A stretch of 64,000 nucleotides of DNA from Nitrospirota bacterium (lineage in GTDB: Bacteria > Nitrospirota > Nitrospiria > Nitrospirales > Nitrospiraceae): NCBI GenBank assembly GCA_030684575.1, contig JAUXVD010000008.1, positions 620,001 to 684,000 of the forward strand. Reading direction: 5' to 3'. The position numbers and the translations under genes are program-made. Every line of letters begins with the position of its first letter. Position 1 is the first letter of the stretch. The notes beneath the pieces are model-generated. The model saw only the letters and a list, made by a program, of their open reading frames with translations. It searched no databases and was not told where the DNA came from. This document shows, piece by piece, positions 51,513 to 59,879 of the stretch.

Positions 51513-52408
51513 GACGACAGGGACTGGGTACGCGTGCAGACATCGGGATCATTGGGGGGAGCGGGCTCTACGATATCGAAGGGCTTCGGAAGGTGAAGGA
51601 GCTCGCAGTGAAAACCCCCTTCGGCGCTCCTTCCGATAAGGTGGTCCTCGGCGAGCTGGACGGAATTCGTATTGCATTTCTCTCACGGCATGGCCGAGGC
51701 CATCGGATCAATCCGTCCGAAATTAACTACCGTGCGAATATCTATGCCCTGAAGTCGCTCGGGGTGAGTCGGGTGATTTCTGTGAGTGCCGTTGGGAGCA
51801 TGAAGGAGTCGATCAAGCCGGGAGACGTGGTGTTGCCCGATCAATTCATCGATTTCACCAAGCGGCGGGTGTCCACCTTCTTCGAGGGAGGGATTGTCGC
51901 GCATGTGGCATTCGGCGATCCGGTTTGTGCCTCGCTTGGTGCGGCCTTGCTGGAGGCGACCCGCGCGGTTGGCGCCACGGTGCATCAGGGAGGGGTCTAT
52001 CTCTGCATCGAAGGGCCGCAATTTTCGACGAAAGGGGAGTCCCGGCTGTATCGTCAATGGGGTGCGAGCGTCATCGGCATGACGAATCTTCCTGAGGCCA
52101 AGCTGGCACGCGAGGCAGAGCTCTGTTATGCCACGGTGGCCTTGGCGACCGATTACGATTGTTGGCATGAGACGGAAGAGGCCGTCACTGTCGAAGGCAT
52201 CCTGGCGACGCTTCGCCAGAATGTCATGCTGGCCAAGCAACTGTTGCGGACGGTGATGCCTGCGGTGGCCGCCGTCACCTCGTGCCGCTGTCAGCGCGCG
52301 TTACAGGATGCCATTATTACGGCGCCGGATCGGATGCCGGTCGCGCTCAGGCGGAAGCTGGCGTTGTTGATAGATCGGGCTGTTCCAGTGAAGAAAGGAA
52401 CTCGGTGA
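51509..52408 (+). CDS. mtnP: S-methyl-5'-thioadenosine phosphorylase
   Basis: This 299-residue phosphorylase splits methylthioadenosine into adenine and methylthioribose-1-phosphate for methionine salvage. Motifs are IGIIGGSGLYDIEG, the phosphate-binding SRHGRGHRINPSEINYRAN, and IEGPQFSTKGESRLYR. Size fits the MTAP/PNP family of trimers. It overlaps miaA by 4 bp and is followed 3 bp later by a PfkB kinase, so it sits in a compact operon. The rest of the salvage pathway is not in this window. Confidence 0.9.
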   Translation: MRRQGLGTRADIGIIGGSGLYDIEGLRKVKELAVKTPFGAPSDKVVLGELDGIRIAFLSRHGRGHRINPSEINYRANIYALKSLGVSRVISVSAVGSMKESIKPGDVVLPDQFIDFTKRRVSTFFEGGIVAHVAFGDPVCASLGAALLEATRAVGATVHQGGVYLCIEGPQFSTKGESRLYRQWGASVIGMTNLPEAKLAREAELCYATVALATDYDCWHETEEAVTVEGILATLRQNVMLAKQLLRTVMPAVAAVTSCRCQRALQDAIITAPDRMPVALRRKLALLIDRAVPVKKGTR

Positions 52409-52411
52409 GCT

Positions 52412-53326
52412 ATGGGGAAGTTGCTTGTGGTCGGGTCGGTCGCGCTGGATACGGTGAAGACACCCTTCGGAGAAGTCAGTGAGGTGCTGGGAGGGTCGGC
52501 CACCTATTTTTCGACTGCGGCCAGTTACTTTACCAGCGTAGATCTTATCGCTGTTGTGGGGGAAGACTTTCCTCCGCAGCATCTGGCGTTTCTCAAAAGC
52601 CGTGGCATCGATGTGACGGGGTTGGAGCAGCGGCCAGGAGAGACCTTTCGCTGGAAAGGAGAATATACACATCAGCTGAACGAAGCGCATACGCTTGATA
52701 CGAAGCTCAACGTCTTCGAAACGTTTCGTCCCAAGATCCCTGAGGCCTACCGATCCCCGGATCTTTTATTCTTGGGCAATATCGATCCGGAGCTCCAGTT
52801 GGATGTCTTGCAGAAGCTTCCGCGCCCGCCCCTCGTCGCGTGCGATACGATGAATTTCTGGATCAACGGCAAGCGAGACGCGTTGTGGCGGGTCTTGGAG
52901 AAGGTCGATATCCTCATCATCAACGATGGGGAGGCTCGGGCACTCGGCGAACATACGAATCTTGTGAAGGTTGCACAGAAAATACTGGCCCGCGGGCCCA
53001 AGCATCTCATCATCAAGCGTGGAGAATATGGGGTCTTGATGTTCAATCAGAAGCAGATGTTTGGGGCTCCGGCCTTCCCGCTTGAAGATGTGCGTGATCC
53101 AACCGGTGCCGGGGATACCTTTGCCGGAGGATTTTTGGGCTACCTGACGGCGACCGGCAATCGTTCAGTCGAGGCATTTAAACAGGCCATTATCTTCGGG
53201 AGCGTGATGGCGTCATTTACCGTAGAAGCCTTTAGTCTTGACCGTTTGCGAATCCTGGACTACAAAGAGGTGCAAGACCGTTTTCGAGCCTTTAAGCAGT
53301 TGACCCATTTCGAGGACATTTCGTGA
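52412..53326 (+). CDS. PfkB-family sugar kinase
   Basis: This 304-residue ribokinase-like enzyme has the N-terminal Gly-Gly motif (SEVLGGSATYFSTAASYF) and the C-terminal catalytic motif RDPTGAGDTFAGGFLGYL with the base Asp. Substrate is not fixed by sequence. The tight linkage to mtnP suggests a nucleoside or sugar-phosphate step, for example adenosine or ribose recovery, but that is inference. It overlaps the following TPR gene by 4 bp. Confidence 0.85.
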   Translation: MGKLLVVGSVALDTVKTPFGEVSEVLGGSATYFSTAASYFTSVDLIAVVGEDFPPQHLAFLKSRGIDVTGLEQRPGETFRWKGEYTHQLNEAHTLDTKLNVFETFRPKIPEAYRSPDLLFLGNIDPELQLDVLQKLPRPPLVACDTMNFWINGKRDALWRVLEKVDILIINDGEARALGEHTNLVKVAQKILARGPKHLIIKRGEYGVLMFNQKQMFGAPAFPLEDVRDPTGAGDTFAGGFLGYLTATGNRSVEAFKQAIIFGSVMASFTVEAFSLDRLRILDYKEVQDRFRAFKQLTHFEDIS

Positions 53327-54012
53327 CGAATATGGTTTCCATCGTTCCCATGGTTCGAGTACGGGTCTGTTCGCTGGTCGCCTTGGGTCTGGTGATCGGA
53401 TGGCTGCCAGGCTGTGCAATTTCTGACGAGTCGATGCAGAAATCAAAAGGCTATTACCAGGAAGGTATTGCGAGCCTGGAATACGATCAGCAGAAGGCCT
53501 ATGTCTCGTTTCAAAAGGCGTTGAAGCTCAATCCCGACAATAAGGAAGCACGATATGGGCTCGGCCATATTTTAGCGCTGCAGGGGAAATTGCCTCAAGC
53601 GGAAGAAGAGCTCAGGGCTGCGACAGCGCTCGATGAGAATTACTCAGAGGCCTACACGTATCTCGGGCAGGTTCTGCAGAAGCAGGGGCGATGGCGGGAC
53701 GCGATCGCAGCATTTCATCAGGCGTTAGCCAATCCAGTCTATACGACACCGGATCTGGCCCGATTCCATCTCGGTCGGTCGCTGACTCATGAGGGTGACT
53801 ATCAAGGCGCGATGGAAGCGTTCGAAGATGCCTTAGTGGTCAGTCCGCCGAATGTTCCCCCCGCCTTGCTAAATTTGGAGCTGGGACGGGCCTATCACAA
53901 GCTTGGATTCGAGCGACGTTCAAAAGACGCGCTGATCAAGGTGACGACACTCGATAAGGGCGGCGAGTATGCCGCAGCCGCGAAAGAACTGCTGACACGG
54001 CTCAAGCCGTAG
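53323..54012 (+). CDS. TPR-repeat lipoprotein
   Basis: This protein of about 229 residues has a signal with lipobox (SLVALGLVIGWLPGC, LPGC) and then four TPR-like helical repeats, for example YYQEGIASLEYDQQKAYVSF, ALKLNPDNKEARYGLGHIL and YLGQVLQKQGRWRDAIAAFH. Such proteins (PilF/NrfG-like) scaffold envelope complexes. No partner is obvious; the neighbours are a PfkB kinase and a RodZ-like gene. It is coupled to the kinase gene by a 4-bp overlap. Confidence 0.82.
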   Translation: MTNMVSIVPMVRVRVCSLVALGLVIGWLPGCAISDESMQKSKGYYQEGIASLEYDQQKAYVSFQKALKLNPDNKEARYGLGHILALQGKLPQAEEELRAATALDENYSEAYTYLGQVLQKQGRWRDAIAAFHQALANPVYTTPDLARFHLGRSLTHEGDYQGAMEAFEDALVVSPPNVPPALLNLELGRAYHKLGFERRSKDALIKVTTLDKGGEYAAAAKELLTRLKP

Positions 54013-54022
54013 AGAGATATCT

Positions 54023-54961
54023 ATGGAATCGATTGGCGAATTTTTCAAACAGGTGCGAGAGACCAAGGGGCTTACGATCGACGAGGTCGCGGCCAAAACG
54101 CGAATTCGAACCGATTTTGTGAAGGCGTTGGAAGATGGGAATTTCGCCAAGCTGCCGGATCAGGTGTTTGCGCGAGGATTTGTCCGGTCCTATGCCAGGT
54201 CTCTCGGCCTCGATGAGGAGGATGCGATCCACCGATTCGTGCAATCGGCTGGCGCCTTTTACGACAAGCAAATCGAGCGCGAGCGTTTGAAAGTCAGGCA
54301 GGCGGAGGAGGAGCGGAAGCGGCAATCGAATCGAAAGGCTGTTGCAGTTGCCATCGGTATCGCGATTTTCACGCTTATTTTTCTGTTGAGCCGTGAGCAG
54401 TCGTCGCTCTTGGTTCGTCGGTCGAGCTCAGATCTTCCGGCTTCTTCCTCCAAGCGGACCATCCAACCGTCTCAGGAAACTCAGGCCGTACCGCCGCCAA
54501 GCCCGCAGGCAGAAGTGGTGCCTCCATCAGCTCCTAAGCCAAAATCCGTGGAGTCCCCTCTCGTGCCAGCCAAGACAGGTATGGGAAGTACTGTTGGACC
54601 AGTAGCTGGAGCCGTGCCCTTGACGTCATCGATGCCCGAGTCGACCACCCCTGTCCCCTCCTCGTTGGGAAGCGATGGGCCATTGGGAGGGATTTCTCTC
54701 GAAGGGACCGGGGTCACGGACGGACAGTTGGTGTTAGATCTTGAGGCGACTGAACTCAGTTGGGTCGTGGTCCAAATCGATGGGGGGAGCCCGCAAGAGG
54801 CCTTGCTTAGGCCAGGTGAAAAGGGCCGATGGAAGGGGCAGGATCAGTTTATCCTGACGTTGGGTAACGCTGGAGGAGTGAAAGCCGAGCTCAATGGCAA
54901 GCCACAAAAGCCATTCGGCCCGAGTGGTAAAGTCGCTCGCGATATCGTGGTCAAGCGCTAA
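54023..54961 (+). CDS. RodZ-like helix-turn-helix membrane protein
   Basis: This 312-residue protein has an N-terminal HTH_25-type domain (MESIGEFFKQVRETKGLTID, then FARGFVRSYARSLGLDE), a charged linker, one transmembrane helix (AVAVAIGIAIFTLIFLLS) near residue 110, a Pro/Ser-rich periplasmic stretch and a C-terminal DUF4115-type domain (TELSWVVVQIDGGSPQEALL). This is the RodZ architecture, a cell-shape factor that links MreB to the wall. mreB is not in the window. It ends the operon starting at mutL. Confidence 0.88.
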   Translation: MESIGEFFKQVRETKGLTIDEVAAKTRIRTDFVKALEDGNFAKLPDQVFARGFVRSYARSLGLDEEDAIHRFVQSAGAFYDKQIERERLKVRQAEEERKRQSNRKAVAVAIGIAIFTLIFLLSREQSSLLVRRSSSDLPASSSKRTIQPSQETQAVPPPSPQAEVVPPSAPKPKSVESPLVPAKTGMGSTVGPVAGAVPLTSSMPESTTPVPSSLGSDGPLGGISLEGTGVTDGQLVLDLEATELSWVVVQIDGGSPQEALLRPGEKGRWKGQDQFILTLGNAGGVKAELNGKPQKPFGPSGKVARDIVVKR

Positions 54962-55321
54962 CGGTCCTCAAGGTGCTGCCTTTTTTATTGGTTCATCCCA
55001 TTCATATCTCGGTTCAGTGAGAGACGGACGTAGCTGACGAGAAGCTGCGAGTCTTCGGCATACTCCATCGATTGATGGGGCATCGCAGTAGGGACTGAGG
55101 CGCAATGGTGTCACCATTTTTAAGCGTCCAAGATTTTAGGGGTCGCACCTGTCCTAACTAGCTGGAATATCATGCATCATAGAATGTGTGCTCTGGCACG
55201 AGCTTTGAGTAGTGTCTGGTAGAACGAACGATCGCCAGTGGAATCAACGTGAGTATGAAGTGAGGCGCGAGGCCGTGAAAAATTCTCGGAGCGGGAAGGG
55301 GTCGGTGTCGAGCTGGAATGC
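54962..55321. other. gene-free stretch
   Basis: I see no supported gene, tRNA or repeat here. A T-rich CCTTTTTTATTGG near 54979-54991 follows the RodZ-like gene but lacks a convincing hairpin. Confidence 0.5.
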
Positions 55322-55350
55322 TTGACATGGGTGGAAGGCCGTTGTTATAT
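55322..55350 (+). promoter_or_regulatory. sigma-70-like promoter of the cytochrome c gene
   Basis: TTGACA (55322-55327) and TTATAT (55345-55350) are separated by exactly 17 bp. They lie about 85 bp upstream of the cytochrome c start codon. Confidence 0.65.
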
Positions 55351-55433
55351 TCCCCGGCGTTTTGTAGACTTTACATGAATCTTTGAGTCAGAGGCCGAGT
55401 TCACGTGCGGTTAAACACAAAGGAGGACGTCTG

Positions 55434-55880
55434 ATGGGGTATTTCGCTAAGTTCCTGGGAATCAGCGCAGCGCTGATGATGTTGTCGGTCTCAGTGGTCG
55501 GAGCTGAAGAGCGCGAGCCGCTGAAGCCCCGCGTTCCGGCGGATCAGATGAGCGATGCAAAGGCGATGAAGAATCCGGTGGCTGTAACTCCTGAGAGTAT
55601 CGCCAAAGGAAAGGCGTTGTTTGAGGGCAAGGGCACCTGCTTCAACTGTCATGGCAAAGAAGGAAATGGCCAGGGCCCAGCCGGTGCGATTTTGAACCCG
55701 AGCCCCCGCGATTTCACGAATTGCAAGTTCCACAAGAAGCGGAAAGATGGCGAACTCTTCTGGGTGATCAAGAACGGCAGTGCAGGCACGGGGATGGTCT
55801 CCCTGATCCCGGCCGCGATCAACGAAGAAGAAGCCTGGACGATCATCAACTATGAGCGGAGCTTCTGCAAGGGCGAGTAA
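55434..55880 (+). CDS. periplasmic c-type cytochrome, monohaem
   Basis: This 148-residue protein has a signal peptide (FAKFLGISAALMMLSVSVVG, cleavage near VGA-E) and one haem c motif CFNCHG near residue 71. The distal methionine is probably in GTGMVSLIP. The fold is Cytochrome_CBB3/class I type. It is likely a soluble periplasmic electron carrier. AGGAGG precedes the ATG at 55434. Its own promoter and a perfect terminator mark a single-gene transcript, which suggests high expression. Confidence 0.9.
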   Translation: MGYFAKFLGISAALMMLSVSVVGAEEREPLKPRVPADQMSDAKAMKNPVAVTPESIAKGKALFEGKGTCFNCHGKEGNGQGPAGAILNPSPRDFTNCKFHKKRKDGELFWVIKNGSAGTGMVSLIPAAINEEEAWTIINYERSFCKGE

Positions 55881-55903
55881 TTTCGCTGGAGCGTGAGTAG
55901 TGT

Positions 55904-55943
55904 AGGAGGGTGGAGGAGCGAATCCTCCACCCTCCTTTTTTTT
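55904..55943 (+). terminator. strong rho-independent terminator
   Basis: The perfect 13-bp hairpin GGAGGGTGGAGGA / TCCTCCACCCTCC with a 5-base loop (GCGAA) is followed by eight T. It lies about 25 bp after the cytochrome c stop. Confidence 0.95.
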
Positions 55944-56097
55944 CGCTGATCGCGCCATCCCTATTTCGTCGAGCCTGTGCGGAAGAGCAACGCCGCATCT
56001 CACGCGTGGTGGCCATGCATGGGCCGTGAGCATGACGCCCTGAACAGTATGTCGAGTCATGTCTGGGTCTGATGGCTGGTAAGGCGTACGACCGCTT

Positions 56098-57990
56098 CTA
56101 GCGAGCGACCGTTCCCTGGATCGAGGCTGGCTTGGTCAATATCAGGGCAGCAGACGGATCGGTTGAGCGGAGGGGTGGAGCAATCACAGGGCGTTGCTCC
56201 TGGCTCATGTGGGTCTTGGAGGCCCACAATACCTTTTGGCTGAGATAGGCCACCGTTTCGCCGAGCGTCACGTCGCCATCCCGATTCGTATCGGCCTCGC
56301 CGCGCAGTGCCCGCAGCAGATAGTAGGTGAAGAGCCCATGCCGATGCTCGTCGTCTTCTAACCCACGTCCGATCCCGCTGATTCCAATGACACGGAGCGT
56401 TGAGTTTCCAGTGGGGTTCCATTGGGGGAGGACGGGCTTGGTTCGGCTATCCGGTCCCATGCGCGAGACAATCCCATCAAACAGAAACACCGTGTGCTTC
56501 GCTTTGAGGCGGGAGAGCGCTGCCTCCAAGTCCTTGAGTGGGTAGGCTCGTGAGGTGCTTGTCGCGGTCCCATCGTATGGCACCAGGAATATGTCTCCCG
56601 TCGAAGAGACCGAGGCCAGGCCGGCGAAATAGATAATGACGACCGCATCCTTGCTCATGTGAGGCGGCAACCAATCCAACAGGGCTTCGTCGATATCAGG
56701 ACGGAGCGCCTTCCAATCTTGTAACAGTCGAACATTGGAGGCCGGTAAGCCGCCGAGGGATTGAAAATAGGTTGAGACCATTTCAGCATCCAAGGAGGCA
56801 AACTTGCGAGAGGGGACTTGCTGGTCTCGATAGGACCCGATCCCAATTGAGAGCAAATAGGTATGGGGTTGATGAAATCCGGCGGTCACAGCAGGGATCT
56901 GATCCACGTCGTCGGCTTTGATGCCAGTGGGTTGAATCGACAGGGTCAGGGTTTGAGGCGGCGGTTGAGTCTTCTCTCCTGATTCAGACACGGCCACCTG
57001 GAGCTCGGCCTTCTGCTGTTGGACGGCTTGCGGCAACGTCGCCACAAATTCGATCGAGCGGGATTGGCCCGGTTGCAGTCGTCCGACCGCCAGCGTGGTG
57101 GCCGGAAATTGGGCGAGCAACGAGGCGGTTCCCGTTACAGTCGCCGTGACACCCTGAAGCTCCAGCTCTCCTCCGTTTACGAGATCGATGCGGACTCGAA
57201 TCCGCTCGCCTCCCTCAAAAACTAAATTACTGTTCTCGTCCAGCACGGTGGCCTTAAACGAAAGTGCCGAAGGAATGCCTTTGGTCGGTAGAGTCGTTGT
57301 TGGTGTCGCAGGTCTGGTTGGTGAGGCTGCCATTGTGGCGGGTGCCTGGCCAGCAGCCCCGGTCATTTGGGTCCTGGCTGCTCGAATGAATTGCGTCGCG
57401 AGGACGACCCCGGCGTCATGTACGAACTCCCCCATGTTGCCGTAGTCGCAACGGCGCTGGGTTGGTTCCAGAATGAGGCGTTGGTTGTGCGTGATCGAAA
57501 TGGCTTGTTGTCCCAGCTCTTTTCCCGTGGCATTCTTAAAGGTCAAGAGCGCTTCGAGAACCATGTCGGCTGGCACGCGGTCATAGACATTGTCCGCCCA
57601 AAGTTTGAGGCCTGAGCGTTGGAGGGTGACCAGGATTTCGGTGTCGGGTGGAGTTGGCGCGGCCACTCCCCCGGTGACGGTGACGGCCGTAAAGTTTTGG
57701 GCCGCAGCATCGATGAGGGTAGATTCCGTTTCCTCTCCCACGTTGAGCTCATGTGGGCTATTGCATCCATCCGTGTACTGCATCTTGAGGTTGGTGAGGG
57801 AGGGATCGAAAGTCAGCTTGACGGAGTTTGCCAAACGCGGACCCATGTCCGGCAACGGGGTTCGACGAAACCCCGACGTCAGTTTCTCACATCCCCATAG
57901 TCCGCCCACGGTTATCAGGAGACAGAGGAGAATGGCCCATTGTTTCGTGAGCCGTCGAGGTGGAGCCGGTGAGTATTGTGCGATGACCAT
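56098..57990 (-). CDS. caspase-like (C14) lipoprotein without catalytic residues
   Basis: This protein of about 630 residues has a lipoprotein signal (WAILLCLLITVGGLWGC, lipobox LWGC). After about 190 residues and an Ala/Pro/Thr linker comes a beta-rich domain (FEGGERIRVRIDLVNGGELE), then a caspase-like domain (TYLLSIGIGSYRDQQVPSRK). The catalytic His region, normally YFAGHG, reads YFAGLASV, and the Cys region, normally LDACR, reads LFDGIVSRMG. Both catalytic residues are absent. A later DTNRDGDVTLGE resembles an EF-hand loop and may bind calcium. The ATG at 57990 gives a normal-length signal peptide; a GTG at 58047 is possible. Confidence 0.82.
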   Translation of the reverse strand: MVIAQYSPAPPRRLTKQWAILLCLLITVGGLWGCEKLTSGFRRTPLPDMGPRLANSVKLTFDPSLTNLKMQYTDGCNSPHELNVGEETESTLIDAAAQNFTAVTVTGGVAAPTPPDTEILVTLQRSGLKLWADNVYDRVPADMVLEALLTFKNATGKELGQQAISITHNQRLILEPTQRRCDYGNMGEFVHDAGVVLATQFIRAARTQMTGAAGQAPATMAASPTRPATPTTTLPTKGIPSALSFKATVLDENSNLVFEGGERIRVRIDLVNGGELELQGVTATVTGTASLLAQFPATTLAVGRLQPGQSRSIEFVATLPQAVQQQKAELQVAVSESGEKTQPPPQTLTLSIQPTGIKADDVDQIPAVTAGFHQPHTYLLSIGIGSYRDQQVPSRKFASLDAEMVSTYFQSLGGLPASNVRLLQDWKALRPDIDEALLDWLPPHMSKDAVVIIYFAGLASVSSTGDIFLVPYDGTATSTSRAYPLKDLEAALSRLKAKHTVFLFDGIVSRMGPDSRTKPVLPQWNPTGNSTLRVIGISGIGRGLEDDEHRHGLFTYYLLRALRGEADTNRDGDVTLGETVAYLSQKVLWASKTHMSQEQRPVIAPPLRSTDPSAALILTKPASIQGTVAR

Positions 57991-58151
57991 AGTTGGGGAG
58001 TGGTGCCTGTCGTGACCGGTTTGGCTAGAGGAATTCAAGCTCTGCACCGTACCGAAATGTCAGACTGAATGCAACAGGGCGCCGGTGGTCTTGCGAGGCT
58101 GTGAACGCTCAGTTATTCTGCCCTCCTGAATAGGGGAAGGGCGATGCATCA

Positions 58152-59879
58152 ATGCTGATACTCGGGCTCTCGAACATGCGGGATGCTGCTGCGGCGCTGG
58201 TCGAGAATGGCAGAATCATTGCCGCGGCAGAAGAAGAACGGTTCGTCCGGGTGAAACATGTCACGGCGCTGCCGGTACAGGCCATTCGCTATTGTCTCCG
58301 TACGGCTGGTGTGCGGTTGTGTGATGTGGATGCGGTAGCCGTGCCGTGGAAGTATTGGCAAGTCGGTCGGCGTGGAGCGCTGGTTTTTGGGGCGATGATC
58401 CGGTCGCCGCAACTCTGTTGGGTGAAGGGCAAGCGGAGCACAGAGCGGCTGACTCAGGAGTGGAAGGAGCTCTTCTTCCTTCGTCGCTATCTTACCCGGC
58501 TGATTGACGGAACCGCCTGCCCCGAACCAGTCTTTCTGGACCATCATCTCTGTCATGCTGCCAGCTCAGTTCTTGTCTCCCCGTTTGACCGCGCGGCCGT
58601 GCTCATCGTGGATGGGGCGTCGGAAGCCCATACCACCATGCTGGCACGGGCCGACGGCCACGATATTCAAGTGCTACAACGGGTATCGCTTCCCCATTCG
58701 GCAGGACAGTTCTATGCGGCCATGACCGCGTATCTAGGCTTTAAACCGGATCATGATGAATATATTGTGATGGGCTTGGCGGCGTACGGCGAGCCACGGT
58801 TTGCAGCGGCGCTTCGGGAACAGGTCCTCCGTCTGCTCCCCGATGGCGGGTTTGAGTTGAATACGAAGATCTTCGATTTTCACCTGGCCCGGCAGCGGAT
58901 GTTTTCTCCCGCCATCCTTCGACTGTTGGGGCCCAATCGACAGCCAGAGGACGAGGTTACGCAGCGGCATCGAGATCTGGCCGCCAGTGCACAGATGGTT
59001 CTGGAAGAGACGGTGCTCCATCTCGCCCGTCATCTGCAACGCCTGACCGGTCTCGATCGGCTCTGTCTCGCCGGAGGCGTGGCTTATAATTGTGTCGCCA
59101 ACAGTCGCCTGTGGCGGGAGGCTGGATTCCGCGAGATCTATATCCCTTCGGCGGCGGGGGATTCCGGGGCTGCCATGGGGGCGGCTCTGTGGCTGACTCA
59201 CCGGCGCGGAGCGTTGACCGAGCGCATGGTCATGCGATCTGCTTCCTGGGGACCGGAGTTCACCGAGCAGGAGTGCCTGGCTGCGCTCGAACAGGCCGGG
59301 TTGTCAGCCGAACGTCTTCCCGACGATCAACTCTGCGAGAAGGTGGCGGGTGAGCTGGAGAATGGCCGGTTGGTCTGTTGGTTCCAAGGTCGGATGGAAT
59401 GGGGGCCGCGCGGGCTGGGCAATCGCAGTCTGCTGGCCGATCCACGGCGGGAGGATATGCGGGAGTTGATCAATGCCAAGGTGAAACTCCGGGAGCCCTT
59501 TCGACCCTTTGCTCCATCGGTCCTTGAGGAGAAGGCCTCGGAGTATTTCGATCTGCCGGCGCCGTCGCCCTTCATGCTGTTGACGGTTCCGGTCCTCCCC
59601 TCGGCGAAAGGCCTGATCCCTGCCGTCGTCCATGTCGATGGTTCGGCGCGGGTTCAAACGGTGGATGCGATGTCCAATCCGCGCTATCGGTTGCTCCTGG
59701 AAGCGTTTGGTCGTCGGACGGGAATCCCTATACTCCTGAATACCTCGTTCAACGTCAATGAACCCATCGTCTGCACTCCGGAGGAGGCGGTGGATTGCTT
59801 CCTCCGCACGGACGTGGAGTGGCTGGTGTTGGGTAATCTGTTGATCGGCCGCCCCACAGCCGTGAAGGGTGACGCGTGA
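58152..59879 (+). CDS. carbamoyltransferase (NodU/TobZ family)
   Basis: This 575-residue protein starts with a HypF/NodU-type ASKHA fold (ILGLSNMRDAAAALVENGRI, EEERFVRVKH) and contains DHHLCHAASSVLVSPFDRAA, in which the His pair binds metal and carbamoyl-adenylate. The C-terminal carbamoyltransferase domain follows from about residue 400 (WFQGRMEWGPRGLGNRSLLA). Members add a carbamoyl group from carbamoyl phosphate to an acceptor hydroxyl on sugars or antibiotics. It overlaps the following membrane protein by 4 bp. The acceptor is unknown. Confidence 0.92.
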   Translation: MLILGLSNMRDAAAALVENGRIIAAAEEERFVRVKHVTALPVQAIRYCLRTAGVRLCDVDAVAVPWKYWQVGRRGALVFGAMIRSPQLCWVKGKRSTERLTQEWKELFFLRRYLTRLIDGTACPEPVFLDHHLCHAASSVLVSPFDRAAVLIVDGASEAHTTMLARADGHDIQVLQRVSLPHSAGQFYAAMTAYLGFKPDHDEYIVMGLAAYGEPRFAAALREQVLRLLPDGGFELNTKIFDFHLARQRMFSPAILRLLGPNRQPEDEVTQRHRDLAASAQMVLEETVLHLARHLQRLTGLDRLCLAGGVAYNCVANSRLWREAGFREIYIPSAAGDSGAAMGAALWLTHRRGALTERMVMRSASWGPEFTEQECLAALEQAGLSAERLPDDQLCEKVAGELENGRLVCWFQGRMEWGPRGLGNRSLLADPRREDMRELINAKVKLREPFRPFAPSVLEEKASEYFDLPAPSPFMLLTVPVLPSAKGLIPAVVHVDGSARVQTVDAMSNPRYRLLLEAFGRRTGIPILLNTSFNVNEPIVCTPEEAVDCFLRTDVEWLVLGNLLIGRPTAVKGDA

